Shown in pieces: positions 1 through 11,279 of a stretch of DNA of 64,000 nucleotides (position 1 is the stretch's first letter; the number at the start of each line of letters is the position of its first letter). The notes under the pieces were generated by a model that worked only from the letters and a program-made list of their open reading frames with translations, was not told the origin of the DNA and searched no databases. Source of the DNA: Micropterix aruncella. Its lineage: Eukaryota > Arthropoda > Insecta > Lepidoptera > Micropterigidae. The DNA is taken from the NCBI GenBank assembly GCA_944548615.1, contig OX155971.1, forward strand, positions 26,400,072 to 26,464,071, in the 5' to 3' direction. The translations under genes and the position numbers were made by a program.

Positions 1-635
1 CTATTTGCTTTAATGTTTATTCAGTAATGCGCTAAGGGGGACAGATACGTTGTAGGATGAATGTATATCTAATGGACAATATCACGTCGGCCTTTCACAT
101 GTCATGTCAAGGATAATGAGGCATAATCACGTCGGCCTAAAGAGGCACACAACAAATATAACATACACAAAAATTGTATAGAACAACCACAGGTAAATCG
201 ATGCAATTATGGGAACATCCACTAAATAAATTAAGCAACAAATTTGTTCGTATTTCTTTATTATCGAGTTTGCAAAATTTAGGCTAGGAATTCCAGAAAC
301 ATTTTGTTCGATCTTGTAACCTCATTCCAAATAATACATGCCTTCCGTTCGATCCCAATTTTTGGTTAGCTCCGCATTTCGTCTATTCATAATTTCTCCT
401 TAAAACATGACAGTAACACTTGTTACTTTTCAGTTTTACAAAACAACACAGAGGTTTGTTTTTTTTTCCACCTACTAAATCTTAGCACTCATTTGTACAG
501 TGAATTGATAGATGACTCGCCAATTTATAGCGTTCCGGCCCAATAAAATATTACGGGATCCACGCCAGTATTTTTAGTTTAATTTGCTGTGGCATTATGC
601 ATGTTCCTTGCTACGGAGAATAATAATAATAACAT
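1..635. other. AT-rich stretch without recognised feature
   Basis: No open frame of note and no repeat shared with the rest of the window was recognised. A short phrase about cacgtcggcct occurs twice (about 84 and 128), which may mark a small local duplication. Confidence 0.4.
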
Positions 636-1420
636 TATACCTAGGTCTTTATTCTTAAGAAAAGGCGAGCTTATTGCCTGCAGGCAATATTTTAGAGCTA
701 ACTAGAATAACTATTGTATTAACATTATTTGCCAGTAGACTACATAACTTAACCTATATAAAGAGTATGACAAATAAAATAAAAGCGGATAAAAATAAAT
801 ATACTTTACTCTTTGTGGGCACAGGTTTGCCACATCAAATATACTAACACCTATTAGGACGATAAAGTTTAAAAAGGAGGGGAATGGGAGGGGAAAGGGA
901 ATTTATCTGGAAGATTTCAAATGCTCTCTGAGTCTGTTTTTAAAAGTTGTTATGCTTGGAAATATTCTCACATTTTTCGGCAAAGTGTTCCAAAGACGGG
1001 CTTCATGCGCGGAGAAAGAGAATGAGAAGAAGTCACTGCTGTGACTAGGGATATAGAGTAGCAGGTTGTCTTTTGACCTCAGAGGGCGTCTATGAGCCGA
1101 TAGTGCAGTAAATCTGCCGGTAAGATAATTGGGAGCGAAGCCATCCAAGATCTTGAAAAGCATACAGAAAACTCGCATGTATTTTTTCTCCCGGGTCGAC
1201 AGCCAGTGAAGCTTCTCTTTGTACTCCGTAATGTGGTCAAATTTTCTGAGGCCATGGATACACCGAATGTATATTTACCTCTCTCAAAGATGGATGAACC
1301 TGGAAAGGACTCTGTGAACCCTGTCACGGCTGCGTCGTGGACAGGTGGGATCGGATCTAATCTCGAGGAAGTCCTCGGGCAACCCTGGACGGTTTGCACA
1401 TGGTGAGGCGTTTGCGAAAA
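636..1420 (-). pseudogene. LINE 3' fragment, reverse transcriptase C-terminus (family N, copy 1)
   Basis: On the minus strand this reads as the C-terminal tail of a jockey/CR1-type LINE polyprotein. One frame (903-1178) runs LFKILDGFAPNYLTGRF and ends in a typical LWNTLP block; the preceding part lies in another frame (GLRKFDHITEY, about 1200-1260), so at least one frameshift is present. The downstream 3' region contains the phrase GGCGAGCTTATTGCC, which recurs in the copy at 10450-11125, showing that both are 5'-truncated copies of one family. There is no RT catalytic region here. The ends are approximate. It is a dead insertion, not a host gene. Confidence 0.75.
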
Positions 1421-1423
1421 TGG

Positions 1424-1705
1424 GAGAATGTATGCCAGAGTATAGAAGATTTTGCAATAATAATTACAAAATATGAAGTCCTTGAGATGCGTACACCTTG
1501 GTTTAGGTTTTTTTTATTTCTATAAGTTGCTAGATTTAGATAGTCGCTAGATAAATCATTTTGGCCACGTTATACAACCCTTTCTAACATTTCATAGATA
1601 CAAAATAATCAAAAAGGTAGGGTTTACGTTTCTCAGGCGTTTCATGTTCTTCGACTCCCAATTATTATTATTGCAAAATCGTGTGTACTCTGGCGATTGT
1701 AATTC
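1424..1705. repeat. Imperfect inverted repeat, possible MITE
   Basis: The arms near 1430-1467 and 1661-1705 are inverted copies: GCCAGAGTA, then GATTTTGCAATAATAAT, matched on the right by ATTATTATTGCAAAATC and TACTCTGGC. About 190 bp separates them. No target duplication was found. It abuts the 5' end of the LINE fragment to its left. Confidence 0.45.
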
Positions 1706-1766
1706 CTCAATTACTCTGTGAATATATAAGTTTTGACTTTTTCACAGTGGATATAATCGTTCTTCT

Positions 1767-2045
1767 ACTTTCCCGGTAGGGAAAGTATTGTGAACGCGCT
1801 TTTTTTGGATACATACATTAGCCCCCCCCCCCCCCCGAGACAATGAGGACCATTTCTAGTCTGAAGTCTGTCTGTAAGTCTGAGTGTCTGTGTATTCCCA
1901 CACGATAGCGCCTAAACGCTTCATCCCATTCAGTTAAAATTTGGCATATAGGCATCATTTGGTCATGATAAGAGTTAAAAAAATTGTGGCTGAAATCGGC
2001 CTCCCTTTTTTTATTTGTTATAATTGTATTTTTTGGCTTAAAGTT
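1767..2045 (+). repeat. Dispersed repeat family D, copy 1
   Basis: Starts at ACTTTCCCGG followed by GGGAAAGTATTGTGAACGCG and continues with a block read as cctaaacgcttcatccca, aatttggcata, gaaatcgg. The same order of blocks is seen at 7188, 16871 and, reversed, at 23510-23724. It carries a 15-base C run at 1822-1836. No coding potential; probably part of a non-autonomous element. Confidence 0.6.
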
Positions 2046-2507
2046 GCGGGCGGCCAGTACCATTTGTTACCGCGTAACTATGTCTGCGCATATACTGCGT
2101 ACTACTTACTACCTATGAACCGCGGCCGCGGTTCGTGTCTTTGCTTAGACGCCGACGTGCGCTTTCGAACTTTCCTCTGGAATTCCGTTAGGTGGCGATA
2201 CGCTACTTACGCAAATGTTTCGACTTTGCTCGGAATAAAATGGAATGTTATTCATTGTTATAAATTCAAATGTTGTTTACTAAGATAACGCAAATTCCAA
2301 TATTTTTATGACTGTGATTGTTGGGGTGAACTTGAAGTCTTGGGGTGACTTAACCGATTTTTTACAGAACTAACTACCATTTTTTTCCAGAATTTTTAGA
2401 ATACCATTTTTTTTTTGCAAATCAAGTTATCCGTAAAACTGGCAGAATTGGGCCCCAGAAAATGTCCTCGTAAGCATTGCGTTTTAAAAATATATCAAAA
2501 TATATAA
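2046..2507. other. No recognised feature
   Basis: A 115-codon open frame crosses 1941-2288 but resembles nothing and overlaps the family D repeat, so it is not called. T-rich tracts lie near 2380-2420. Confidence 0.4.
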
Positions 2508-2780
2508 AACCTAATCGTGGTCAAAGTTCATTCCAAGACTTTTCTAACAAGTCCAAACACAGCTATGATACGATGTTCCATCATGAAGTTCCAGTTCATA
2601 TCTTCCGACTCCATCATCAGATCAGTTCGACAGTACCATATTATTGTATTGTCATCAGAACTACATACAGCTGCCAGTTTTCATTACGCTACGATCCTTG
2701 GAATATGGTTAAATTAGTTACCTTAGATTCCATTACATAGTTACTTACATACAGCTCGACCTAATAAAAGCGTGTTAAAA
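2508..2780 (+). repeat. Dispersed repeat family F, copy 1
   Basis: About 270 bp matching, in opposite orientation, 35441-35715. Shared landmarks are tggtcaaagttcattccaag, atgatacgatgttccatcat, gttcgacagtaccatattat and the terminal aataaaagcgtgttaaaaa. Both copies seem to end at the same place (ctaataaaagcgtgtt), so this is a defined element boundary. No protein is evident; the open frames here are by-products. Confidence 0.65.
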
Positions 2781-3190
2781 ACGTTAGTCGTGCCTCAATT
2801 AAATAAAAAATAATTTTGACTAGGACTGAGAATGGTAGGTACCAACAAATTTTGGTTAAACTATACGAAATATCAAACAAAACTTAACCTCAAAATGTAC
2901 TTAGAAGTACATATTGAGACAATGAAAATGACTTCTCTAGCTCCGCTCCGAATAATTTTGTTCATTTTTTACGCAAAATGAGTATAAATTCATGAACATA
3001 ACCAACAGCATACAACTATCTGACATAAGGGTTATTGTTGCCAAGTCAAATTACTTTTCCCCCTTCGAAATATTTTTTACTCTTTTTTGCTAAACTGTAC
3101 CTATCTAACTAATATTTCATAAGGTATTTTCAAGCATGCTGTTAAAAGCACCCTCGAGAGTACACTTAAAACTAGCAAGGTCATCAACTG
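2781..3190. other. No recognised feature
   Basis: AT-rich sequence, no repeat partner or coding signal recognised. Confidence 0.4.
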
Positions 3191-3476
3191 TTTGTTTGTT
3201 TGTTTGTTTCTACTCTTTATTGTAACATTCACAATGGGCGGGTCTATTGTCATACGACAATCTCTTACAACCAACCCTACTAGGAAATGTTTATATGAAA
3301 TGCGTTGCGTGTAAGTTGTGTGTTGTGTGTGTCTTGTTATTGCATTCGATCGACAGCATTCAAATGCAATTCCGTTTATATTGTCCCAACGGAAAATGAT
3401 AACCCAGCCGGGAATCGAACCCGGAACCTTACAATGTAAGATCAGGCTACCTAACCATTGTGTCACCGGGACGTGT
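3191..3476 (-). mobile_element. tRNA-derived SINE, copy 1
   Basis: Read on the minus strand the element begins with a tRNA-like head: GGTGACACAATGGTTAG resembles an A box and GGGTTCGATTCCCGGC a B box and T arm, as in RNA polymerase III promoters. A tRNA-unrelated body follows and it ends in a TTG/CAAA-type simple tail (tttgtttgtttgtttg at 3191-3210 on the plus strand). A close relative lies at 62216-62497. Non-autonomous; it would need LINE machinery to move. Not a functional tRNA gene, because a SINE body follows the head. Confidence 0.85.
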
Positions 3477-3503
3477 CTGTACACATTCGCTTATTATAAT
3501 AAA

Positions 3504-3659
3504 AACGAATTTACCGCGTTAAGTTTGTAACATCCGACGCGATGTTATGGCGATGCTGTTGTCCAGGGTAGTCTAAAGTGCTTTAGTCTACTCTGGACAA
3601 CGGCGGTTGCAACATCGCCGATACATCGGGTGTGACAAACTTCACGCGGTAAATTCGTT
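3504..3659. mobile_element. Foldback element / hairpin MITE
   Basis: The outer arms AACGAATTTACCGCG and CGCGGTAAATTCGTT are perfect inverted repeats, and the centre folds again: GTTGTCCAGGGTAGTC opposes GACTACTCTGGACAAC-like sequence around a 2-base loop (cttTAGTCTACTCTGGACAAC on the right). The whole 156 bp can form a long imperfect hairpin. No protein. A target duplication could not be fixed because the flanks are also palindromic A/T. Confidence 0.75.
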
Positions 3660-3778
3660 ATTTATAATGTCAAACAACCGCGATAGTCTTCGATTTCACA
3701 TTTTCTTATGTTATGTATACTTGTTTGAAGCATACTCTTGAATAAGTGCGCTTTAAGAAAACATTTGTACACACGTAC

Positions 3779-4020
3779 TGGGAGCCAAAGGGCCCAGTTC
3801 AGTTAAGTCATTATGACGCATGTGTTTAGGGTCGGCCCAACTCACGAGTCAGCATCCATCCGGTAGCCTCCACGCAGAAGTGTGAGCCCGGGTAGGACTC
3901 GGTGCCTGCGGATCAGTTCCTCTGGGAATCGTCCTTCAGGCACTCCTGGACAATTTGCGCACCGTGGGGGTCAGCCAATCGACTTTGCATTCCGACTGAT
4001 AACCGAAGGAGTCTGGAAAT
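3779..4020 (-). mobile_element. Family B repeat, partial copy 1
   Basis: Reverse-oriented 3' part of family B, with the landmarks gggagccaaagggcccag, catccggtagcctccacgc, agcccgggtaggactc and caatcgactttgcattccga. The match is lost after about 4020. See 11553-12210 for the best-defined copy. Confidence 0.8.
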
Positions 4021-4419
4021 GGATTTGTTTCTATGGATTTGTTTCCTTCAATAACTTCCATCGCTTCTGTCATATCGTCTCTACTGGTAAGTCATCTCTC
4101 TCAATTAACTTGTAACCATTATTAAATGGTTTAGATTTACGGTGTCTTATTTACTCTCTAATTACGTCGAGGTATCAAAACAACTCGGATAAGTACTCTG
4201 GGTAGTACAACTCGGATAAGTACGTTGTACATACATCGCATCGGTCATCAACCGTCACGGCGCGGCCGCCAGACAAACACATATATTTGGGTAACCGATT
4301 TAATCGAACGTGTTTAATGCATTGCATTCTCGCTATCCGCGCTCGTCGCCGACCAGACCTTTCAATCAGGTCAACCTCCTTCCCTAAGGGACATCACGCC
4401 AAAATCATTCCATAATCAT
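4021..4419. other. No gene; short direct duplication
   Basis: The 16-mer caactcggataagtac occurs at 4181 and again at 4208, a small local duplication. Nothing else recognised. Confidence 0.45.
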
Positions 4420-6183
4420 TCCTCACTTCAACCTAATAGACTTAAAAACACGTAGGACTATAACTGATATAACGTGTCTCCATAAGCTTTTGCACAATCG
4501 ACTAGACAGCCCAGCTAGTTTAGAAAAAGTTCAATTTCCTGTGCCACCGCGACTAACGAGGAGCTCAAACATTTTCGGTTGTCGCTTGCAATAACAACAT
4601 CGGGTCGAATAGACCTCTTACCAGAATGTGTCGCGTTTTTGATAAATCGTGTAAAGGATTAGATTATCTCCTACTTCTTAAGATTTCACTAACTGCCATC
4701 CTAATGTACTGTATTATATGATTATTGTAATATAATATACTATTGTATTATATCATATATCATATTGATTACCGGCTACAATGGAGCACCCACATAATGG
4801 AGCTGTCGGCAAAAGTTAGAAAACTCACGTATATTTTCAAAGACCTTAGAGGCATCCTGGACCAAAGGACACTTAAGTTAGTATACCATGCCCTGTGCCA
4901 ATCCATCCTAACCTATGGGATCATAGGGTGGGGAGGTGCAGCGGAAATTCATATGGAGTCCTTGATTAAAGCTCAGAAGCTAGTACTAAAAATTATAAAG
5001 AGAAAGCCTTGGAGATACCCTTCAGATGATCTCTACAGAGAATATAACGTGCTTGACGTACCACAACTATACGTGAAAGCGGCGCTCTGTGAGTATCAAA
5101 GTAATTTAGAGTCCGCCATAAGAACTCAGCAAACAATATGCACGCGGCAATCTCGAGCTATACATTTCGACGTCCCTCGAATGCAAACCACTTTTGGGCA
5201 AAGGCATTTTGTGTACATAGCCCCCAGGATCTTTAATATGCTAGACGAAGATTTAAAAATGTATGCGCCTAAGTCTTCTTCTTCTTTTAAAGCCAAGATT
5301 GATTCTGGCTAAAACATGACGCCCGGCAAAATATTCACAAATTAATATACCGAGACAGTTCCCATCGTTAAATCCTATCCTTGACAATTCTTAATATTAT
5401 TATTTTCGCTGACTTTTTATTTATTACTATTTATTCATTAATTTTGGTGACTATTGTTTGATATTATTTGACAATGTATTTTATTTTATTTTTATTTTAT
5501 TACCACGATTATTTATTTTCTGTGTTTTATTTTAAATATTTTTCTGTTGTGATCATTATTTAGTGATTTTTAATTATAATTTGTAATGGTGACGGTAATA
5601 TATATATATATTTCTTTTAATTTTTATTTTTTTTTATTTTTTTTCAAATCGCTGAATATATGTGAACTAAAAACTAGAGAGCTCGCTGCCCTGGAACAAG
5701 TCCTGGCACTTAGTTGGGCAGCAGCAGTACATACCTGCTAATGCTCATATCGGCCGTGTTCAATTTTTAATTTTAATTTAAATACTATATTTTTTTATTG
5801 ATATGATTGTTAGTGAGACCTATGCATTGTAAATGAATTGTAAATTAATTAAATAAATAAATAAATAAATAAAAGTATTATGTATAATAAATATTACTAT
5901 TTAATTATTCATACTTCTATTTTGCTCTATCCAAATAACCTTATTAACAACTTATTTCATTATTACTTTTCTTACCCTTATATTATTATTAGCTTTATTA
6001 TATTTTTTTTTACTATCAACGTGTTCATGTTATTTCTGTTAATTTGTAATGCAAGCATTGCAAACTATTCATAGGATAGTAAATTTGTTTCGTTTGAATA
6101 TGTTTTTAAAATGCTAGTATCATATATTTATTATCTGTAAGTTTGCTATAAAATAAAATAAAAAAATAAATAAATAAATAAGT
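4420..6183 (+). pseudogene. LINE C-terminus and 3' UTR (family I), split by a second LINE
   Basis: Around 4440-4690 the plus strand encodes a LINE C-terminal tail (CLHKLLHNRLDSPASLEKV, then PVPPRLTRSSNIF, and in a shifted frame RMCRVFDKSCKGLDY). The following 3' UTR matches 61060-61530 closely, including ctgccatcctaatgtactgt and taatgcaagcattgcaaact. The match is interrupted at about 4762 and resumes at about 5875, exactly around another LINE 3' fragment. It ends in an AAATAAAT tail near 6183. A 5'-truncated, frameshifted, dead copy. Confidence 0.75.
4743..5312 (+). pseudogene. LINE reverse transcriptase thumb/C-terminus (family Q), nested in family I
   Basis: A 189-codon frame whose real homology starts at WSTHIMELSAKVRKL and runs through LKLVYHALCQSILTYGIIGW, a block that follows the RT catalytic core in CR1/jockey-type LINEs, to a C-terminal block with TFGQRHFVYIAPRIFN. 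The first residues come from the host 3' UTR and are not part of the protein. The catalytic FADD region is absent (5' truncation). The element continues as 3' UTR to an AAATAAATAAAT tail at about 5874. The 3' UTR phrase ctgccctggaacaagt is shared with 44500-45008. Confidence 0.8.
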
Positions 6184-7187
6184 CCTTGGCTACTTGCCGA
6201 GAAGGTCTTTGGTTGACACAACCGATTTTTTTTTATTATTGCAGAGGAATCTTCAGCTTTATATACTCGCACATAAAATCTGATAGATAAAGTATTTGAT
6301 GAGGATTACGGCCATCATAAACTCTAAAAAGCCTCGAAATTAAAATTACAAGGAATGGAGAAATTTAATAATGTAATATTTCTTCTTTGTGGTTGAGCGA
6401 GAGCGTATGAAGAACTTTTCACAGAGGCCCTTATATGGGGGGAAACTGGTGGAAAATTTCTACCATAAAAACCGCGATCTTACATAAATTTCGCACAAAC
6501 GTAAAATCACTTAAGGAGGGGTACCACTCTAAACATCAAATTTCATAACCAAAATAAATAGTGTAATTACAAATGTTTTGGCAAAGGTCTAAAATTTCAA
6601 GTAACTAAATTATATTTAGTCTTCTAAATTCAGTATTCAGTATTCAATTTATTCATTCCGAATATACAAAAAAAGCATGAATTATCAATTAAAGCTAATT
6701 ATCGCATATTAGAATTCGTCAGTTGCTAGTAATATATATGTAGATATAAAACTATTAAAGCTGAAATATTAATGTGACAATAGCGTTGACTAAAGTCGGC
6801 TTTACACGGTAGACAAACAAAATTAAAAAATATACAGCTGAAACCATGTACCTACATGTGTATACATATAAAATAAACAATTATTATCAGAATATCAATA
6901 GTTATCTTAGTCACTCTATACAAAAAATAATCACACAATAGAAAGTATCAAAACAGGGCCTATAGGGCCTATTTATGACAAATTTAAAAATGTTATGCTA
7001 TGTCATGGGAAATGCCATTTTGACCTTCTTATTTTCTACAATATGCCATAATATTCTGTACTTCAACCTATTAACTACATATTATACGAAGAAAGTAATA
7101 AAAAGAGTTTTTAAAACATGTGTAGCCACGTAGCCAAGTGATACTGTACCGATTTGGCTAAATTTAGCATATGGACTTCTGTCTTTA
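6184..7187. other. AT-rich sequence, no gene recognised
   Basis: No convincing frame. The phrase tcaatttattcattccgaat near 6645 resembles the reversed 3' end of a LINE but has no coding part beside it. Confidence 0.4.
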
Positions 7188-7865
7188 CTTTCCCGGCCAA
7201 CCAACCGACTAGGAGGGAAAGTATTGTGAACGCGGAAAATTTTATTTCGAGATGAAAAAGGAAATATCCATGTTTATCCCCGCTGAGACGATTATGACCA
7301 TTTTCTATTCTGTCTGTGTGGCTTGTGTGAATTCCTCCATATTTGCGCCTAAAAGCTTAATCCGATTAAGCCGAAATTTGGTATGAAGGAATCATTTGGT
7401 CATGGCAAGAATTGAAACTATTGTGGTAAAAATCGGTCTACCATGTCATATATCATCCCCGAAATATTAGTCTCAGATACTTTATATTAAGATATAAGAC
7501 TAGAAACTAAATATTAGTCTTAGAGTACACAAACGCCTTTGTGGGCCATAATCACGTTGTAATACACAAACTGCACTAATAATATATTTAAATTCCGCCA
7601 TACATTTTCATCGAATATTATCGCCGAGCCGAAAAGATTGTTGTAAAAATCAGTCTACCAGGGTAGGGGGGGGGGGGGGGAATGCACGTCATTTATCATC
7701 ATCGAAATATTAGTCTTAGACACTTAATATTTAGTGACACCTTTTTGGGCCAAACTTACGTTGTGAAATTTTGAATGTAACATTTCACATACAAGCTGCA
7801 CTAATAATATCTAAATTCCGCCATACATTTTCATCAAATAATAACGCCGATCCGGTCGAGGCTAG
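7188..7865 (+). repeat. Family D repeat copy 2 with a two-unit tandem array
   Basis: Begins at ACTTTCCCGG and shares the block order of the copy at 1767. From about 7431 two units of about 217 bp follow each other: aatcggtctacca (7431) and aatcagtctacca (7648) open the units, and both contain ctgcactaataatat and attccgccatacattttcat. The second unit carries a 15-base G run (7666-7680). No coding potential. Confidence 0.65.
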
Positions 7866-7951
7866 TCAAGAAATGGATCGTGCCGCCAATGGCGGTTTTG
7901 TAATGGAACCCAAACGGGTCCCTCCGCCGGCGAGTGAGGTCGGCTGAGGGA

Positions 7952-8485
7952 GACTAACGCCTTAACCGCGAGATAGCCAGGAATGTTACCCAGCGGGCTT
8001 ACACTCACGCCCTTACTTCCAATCGCGACCAGATTACTCCAGTCTCTCGATTGGTTACGAGTTCGAGGTCGCTTGCGCAGTCCTCTCCCTTACGAAGCGG
8101 TGAAACGGTGTATACCAAATCTATCGCGGACCACGGCATACTTTGCCCGGCTGTTCACCCAGGATCGGGTAGCCGATGGTCGTTTCAAGAGTAGTCGCCG
8201 TAAGGCCCGAAACTACCCCCGCTCTATCGGATACAGTACTGCTTCCACATTCCCTCGACTGTTAGTCAGAGTGCACAGTCGATTGGCTTACGCTGCACGG
8301 TGCGCAGACCGTCCAAGAGTGCCAGAAGGTTGATTCCTAGGGGAACCTAGCCCTAAGGCCAGAGTCCTGCCCGGGCTCGCACTTCATAAGTGGAGACCGC
8401 CGGATGGGTGTTGACCCGTGAGTGTGACAAACCCTGAACAGAATGGGTCTTCGTGCCCAACTCAGCAGGGCCCATTAGCTCCCTC
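7952..8485 (+). mobile_element. Family B repeat, copy 2 (5'-truncated)
   Basis: From gccttaaccgcgagatagcc to the terminal gggcccattagctccc this follows the family B consensus. A 116-codon frame inside it is shared only in part with other copies (for example 24859-25206) and seems a by-product of the GC-rich sequence. No target duplication was located, in keeping with a truncated 5' end. Confidence 0.8.
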
Positions 8486-8529
8486 CATAATTCAGACAAT
8501 AATAATATTTCATTTTATTTATTTTATTA

Positions 8530-8893
8530 TTCTTACTCAAATACCTTGTATACCAATGTATAACAATTTTCATGGCAATCGGTTGAAAGCTATAGCACTT
8601 AGTGTACTGCAGCCCCATCTAGTGACGATTTACAACAAAGTCGCAAAAATATTGCTCGTTCTCAAATATCTATGTACACCAATTTTCATGGCGATCGGTT
8701 GAACAGTATAGAAGTTGATGTGCTGCAGCTCCCTACTGGAGAGCTATAACAAAGTGGTTGAGCGAAAATATTATCAGTTCTCAAATACCTATGAATACTG
8801 ATTACCATGGCGAGCGGTTGAACGGTATAGGCAAAGATGTGCTGCAGCGCTATGTAGTGGCGAGCTACAACAAAGCGGATATCGTAAAAACCT
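8530..8893 (+). repeat. Tandem repeat, three units of about 120 bp
   Basis: Three diverged units start near 8530, 8659 and 8776. Each has the order ttctcaaatayct, attttcatggcgatcggttg, a gtgctgcag block and gagctayaacaaagc. The array follows directly after the family B copy. The 300 bp after it (to 9206) hold no recognised feature. Confidence 0.7.
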
Positions 8894-9206
8894 TCTCTAT
8901 TAAAAAACACATATATGTCACAACTTTTACTGTAATCGGTCAAGCAGTGTTGAAGTCTATTGAGAATTTTAAAAATCGTAGTTTAGTTAGTAGTTTCGGA
9001 GATTACCTCCAACATACAAACATACAAACTTATAAACTTTACATCTTCTACAAACTTTGCGTCACATAAATGCGCTATGTCCGACAGCGTCAGACTTTGA
9101 TATTTTTACAGCGAGCCCGCATCTCTTCAAGGTGGGCATTGCGCTACTTGTTTATGTCTGAATAAAATAAATTGTTTTCACTCTTTATGTACCATAAGTT
9201 TGTAAG

Positions 9207-9809
9207 TTTTTTAAAGCTATTGCATAGCTTTTATCGCGGGCCTAGCCCAGAGCGGCGACCGAATAAAGAAATTTCTTAACGAATATTAATGATTATAAAC
9301 TGATAATTACGTCTTAACCAGTACTGCTTACGATTTGAAAAAATATATGTTAAACAAGAACATTTTCCTAATATTCTTAGCTTTGAATATTTTAGATTTT
9401 CTTTATATTACATAGTGTAATTAATTCGTGAAATTAGGTCTAACCGAACACAAAAACGACTATTACGCAAATACTATCTGGCGTATTGTTATGAAACCTG
9501 CACCATTTTAAACATAATTTAATTATCTGTCTTTTTACCTACGATTTTTTTCGAATAATCCGTTTTTTTTTGCTTTATCGAATAAAAAATTCGTACGCGG
9601 CGCTTTTTCGGAAGACGTTTAAATTATTCCGAATCATTTGTTTCCGCAGCCGCAAATGATTCGGAATAATTTCAACGTTTTCCGATAGAGCGCAGTTATC
9701 TGATATCAGAAAAAATAAAATAAATAAAATAAATAAATAATTATAATTACATAAGTTGTTAAAAATGCTATGCAATAGCTTTACCGCGGCAGTCCCCGAG
9801 TGCCACACG
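9207..9809 (-). mobile_element. Family A repeat, copy 1
   Basis: Full copy of the ~600-bp family A. Read on the minus strand it starts CGTGTGGCACTCGGGGACTG, passes an internal hairpin (9596-9690 on the plus strand) and ends GCTATGCAATAGCTTTAAAA, so the 3' end looks poly-A-like. The same 13-base near-palindrome GCTATTGCATAGC lies just inside both ends, in inverted orientation. No protein-coding frame is shared among copies. Confidence 0.85.
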
Positions 9810-10449
9810 TTTTTTTTTAAATATTTATGTGTATATTGCATATCAACGGATTGGTATAAAGCGTTCAGTTGATTTGCTAATGAAATAAATAAATAAATAA
9901 ATAAATCTTTATAATATTAGTATAGATAAGTATAGACGATTGAGGTGATTATGGGAGATTCGGAATATTGACCGTTTCTTTCATTTACGTCATAGACAGC
10001 AAGTTTGGTCTATAAAAAACATATTTTCGTATATAATAACGAGGTTGATAGGACATTGCAGTGTAAAATATCTTGAAGGCGGCGGTAAAAAATATGGTGA
10101 GAACGTGAAAATATCCTATGATTAACGAGGTGCCTCATCTTAAGGTCGATTTAGCCCCTGCAGTGAGAAAAATATTTTTTACATCTGCTTTCGCGTGTTC
10201 AACCCTCATATTTCTAATCCACTCTGAAATATCGTCTTGCGGAAAGTGTAGGATGATCCCTATAAATTAGGGTTAGCTGTAAAAGTATCGAAATCTGGTG
10301 CCATCGAGTTAATATCATTTAAGCGCTGCAAAGCACGCGCCAACAAGTTTTGCTTAGTAATGTTAGTGCGCGAGGATGGCTCCGTTAAAAGATAGTGTGA
10401 TCGAGCACGAAGATAATTATTAGGCACGAAAAGGTACACTTTAGCTAGT
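9810..10449. other. No recognised feature
   Basis: Starts with an AAATAAAT run (about 9885-9905). No coding or repeat partner seen. Confidence 0.4.
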
Positions 10450-11125
10450 AAGCTAGTAAACTCTTTATTTGCACTGAGTATACAAAAAAGGCGAGCTTAT
10501 TGCCACATGGCAATGTCTTACAGCTAACCTAAACATAGTGGTACATGCCCGCATTGTGAAAATAAAGATTATTACATAACATACAGACAAGTGGAAGAAT
10601 TTAAGACTAATAGTGCCCGAGGAGAGGAAATTGGGAGAGGAACAGGAGAGAAAGGGAAGAACTGGTTACTTCTTAGAAAGGTAGTAATCCTTAAGGTGAG
10701 TCTTAAACGATGGTAAAGAAGGCGAGTTTCGTATATTTGCTGGGAGATCGTTCCAGAGTCCTTCACCATGGACACAGAAAGAATAGGAATAGAAATCACT
10801 ATTATGACTCGGAATTTTTAATAAACTGTCAGAGTCTGACCGAAGTACGAGACCGTGGGAACTTAGTGGTTCAAAAAGCTCCTGGAGATAGGATGGTGTT
10901 AGTTGGGTGAGTACACGATATAGGAGAGCCAGTATATGAACATTTCTTCTTTGGCGTATTGGCAACCACTTTAACTGTGCCCTATAGTCGGACACGTGAT
11001 CATACTTACGTAGACCGAAGATGAATCGTATGCATACATTTTGCAAACGTTCAAGTTTGTTGAGCAGTTCCTCTGATAAATCGAGATAAGCCACATCTGC
11101 ATAGTCAAGGGCTAGTGTTATAAGT
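10450..11125 (-). pseudogene. LINE 3' fragment, reverse transcriptase C-terminus (family N, copy 2)
   Basis: A clean 142-codon frame (10666-11094, minus) gives the C-terminal tail of a LINE polyprotein: LDLSEELLNKLERLQN, VCIRFIFGLRKYDHVSDY, LLYRVLTQLTPSYL, and GLWNDLPANIRNSPSL near the stop. It is the same family as 636-1420 and shares GGCGAGCTTATTGCC in the 3' region. The upstream side carries a few more in-frame residues (ALDYADVAY) and then stops matching, so this is a 5'-truncated copy. Less decayed than copy 1. Confidence 0.8.
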
Positions 11126-11279
11126 TTTAAGCTAGTGTTATCAGATTAAAAATATAGGTAGCAAATGGTCAGTATTTCTCTTCAGAGAGATAAAATTTTA
11201 GCCAACTATGCCTGGGATAAATACACTCGGATACAAATAAGTAATCAGTAAAAACACATTTTTAAAAACAAGCTTTTAT

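Noticed and set aside
3400..3476. Possible tRNA gene (A and B boxes, T-arm-like sequence)
   Set aside because: A SINE body and tail follow, a second copy exists at 62216-62497, and the cloverleaf is incomplete.
7983..8333. 116-codon frame in a family B copy, with a similar open frame in the copy at 24859-25206
   Set aside because: Other copies (for example 62087, 33251, 50123) break this frame, other frames of the same repeat are also open, and no domain is recognisable. GC-rich composition explains the open frames.
8530..8893. CRISPR-like repeat array
   Set aside because: Units of about 120 bp are contiguous without constant spacers, and the genome is eukaryotic.
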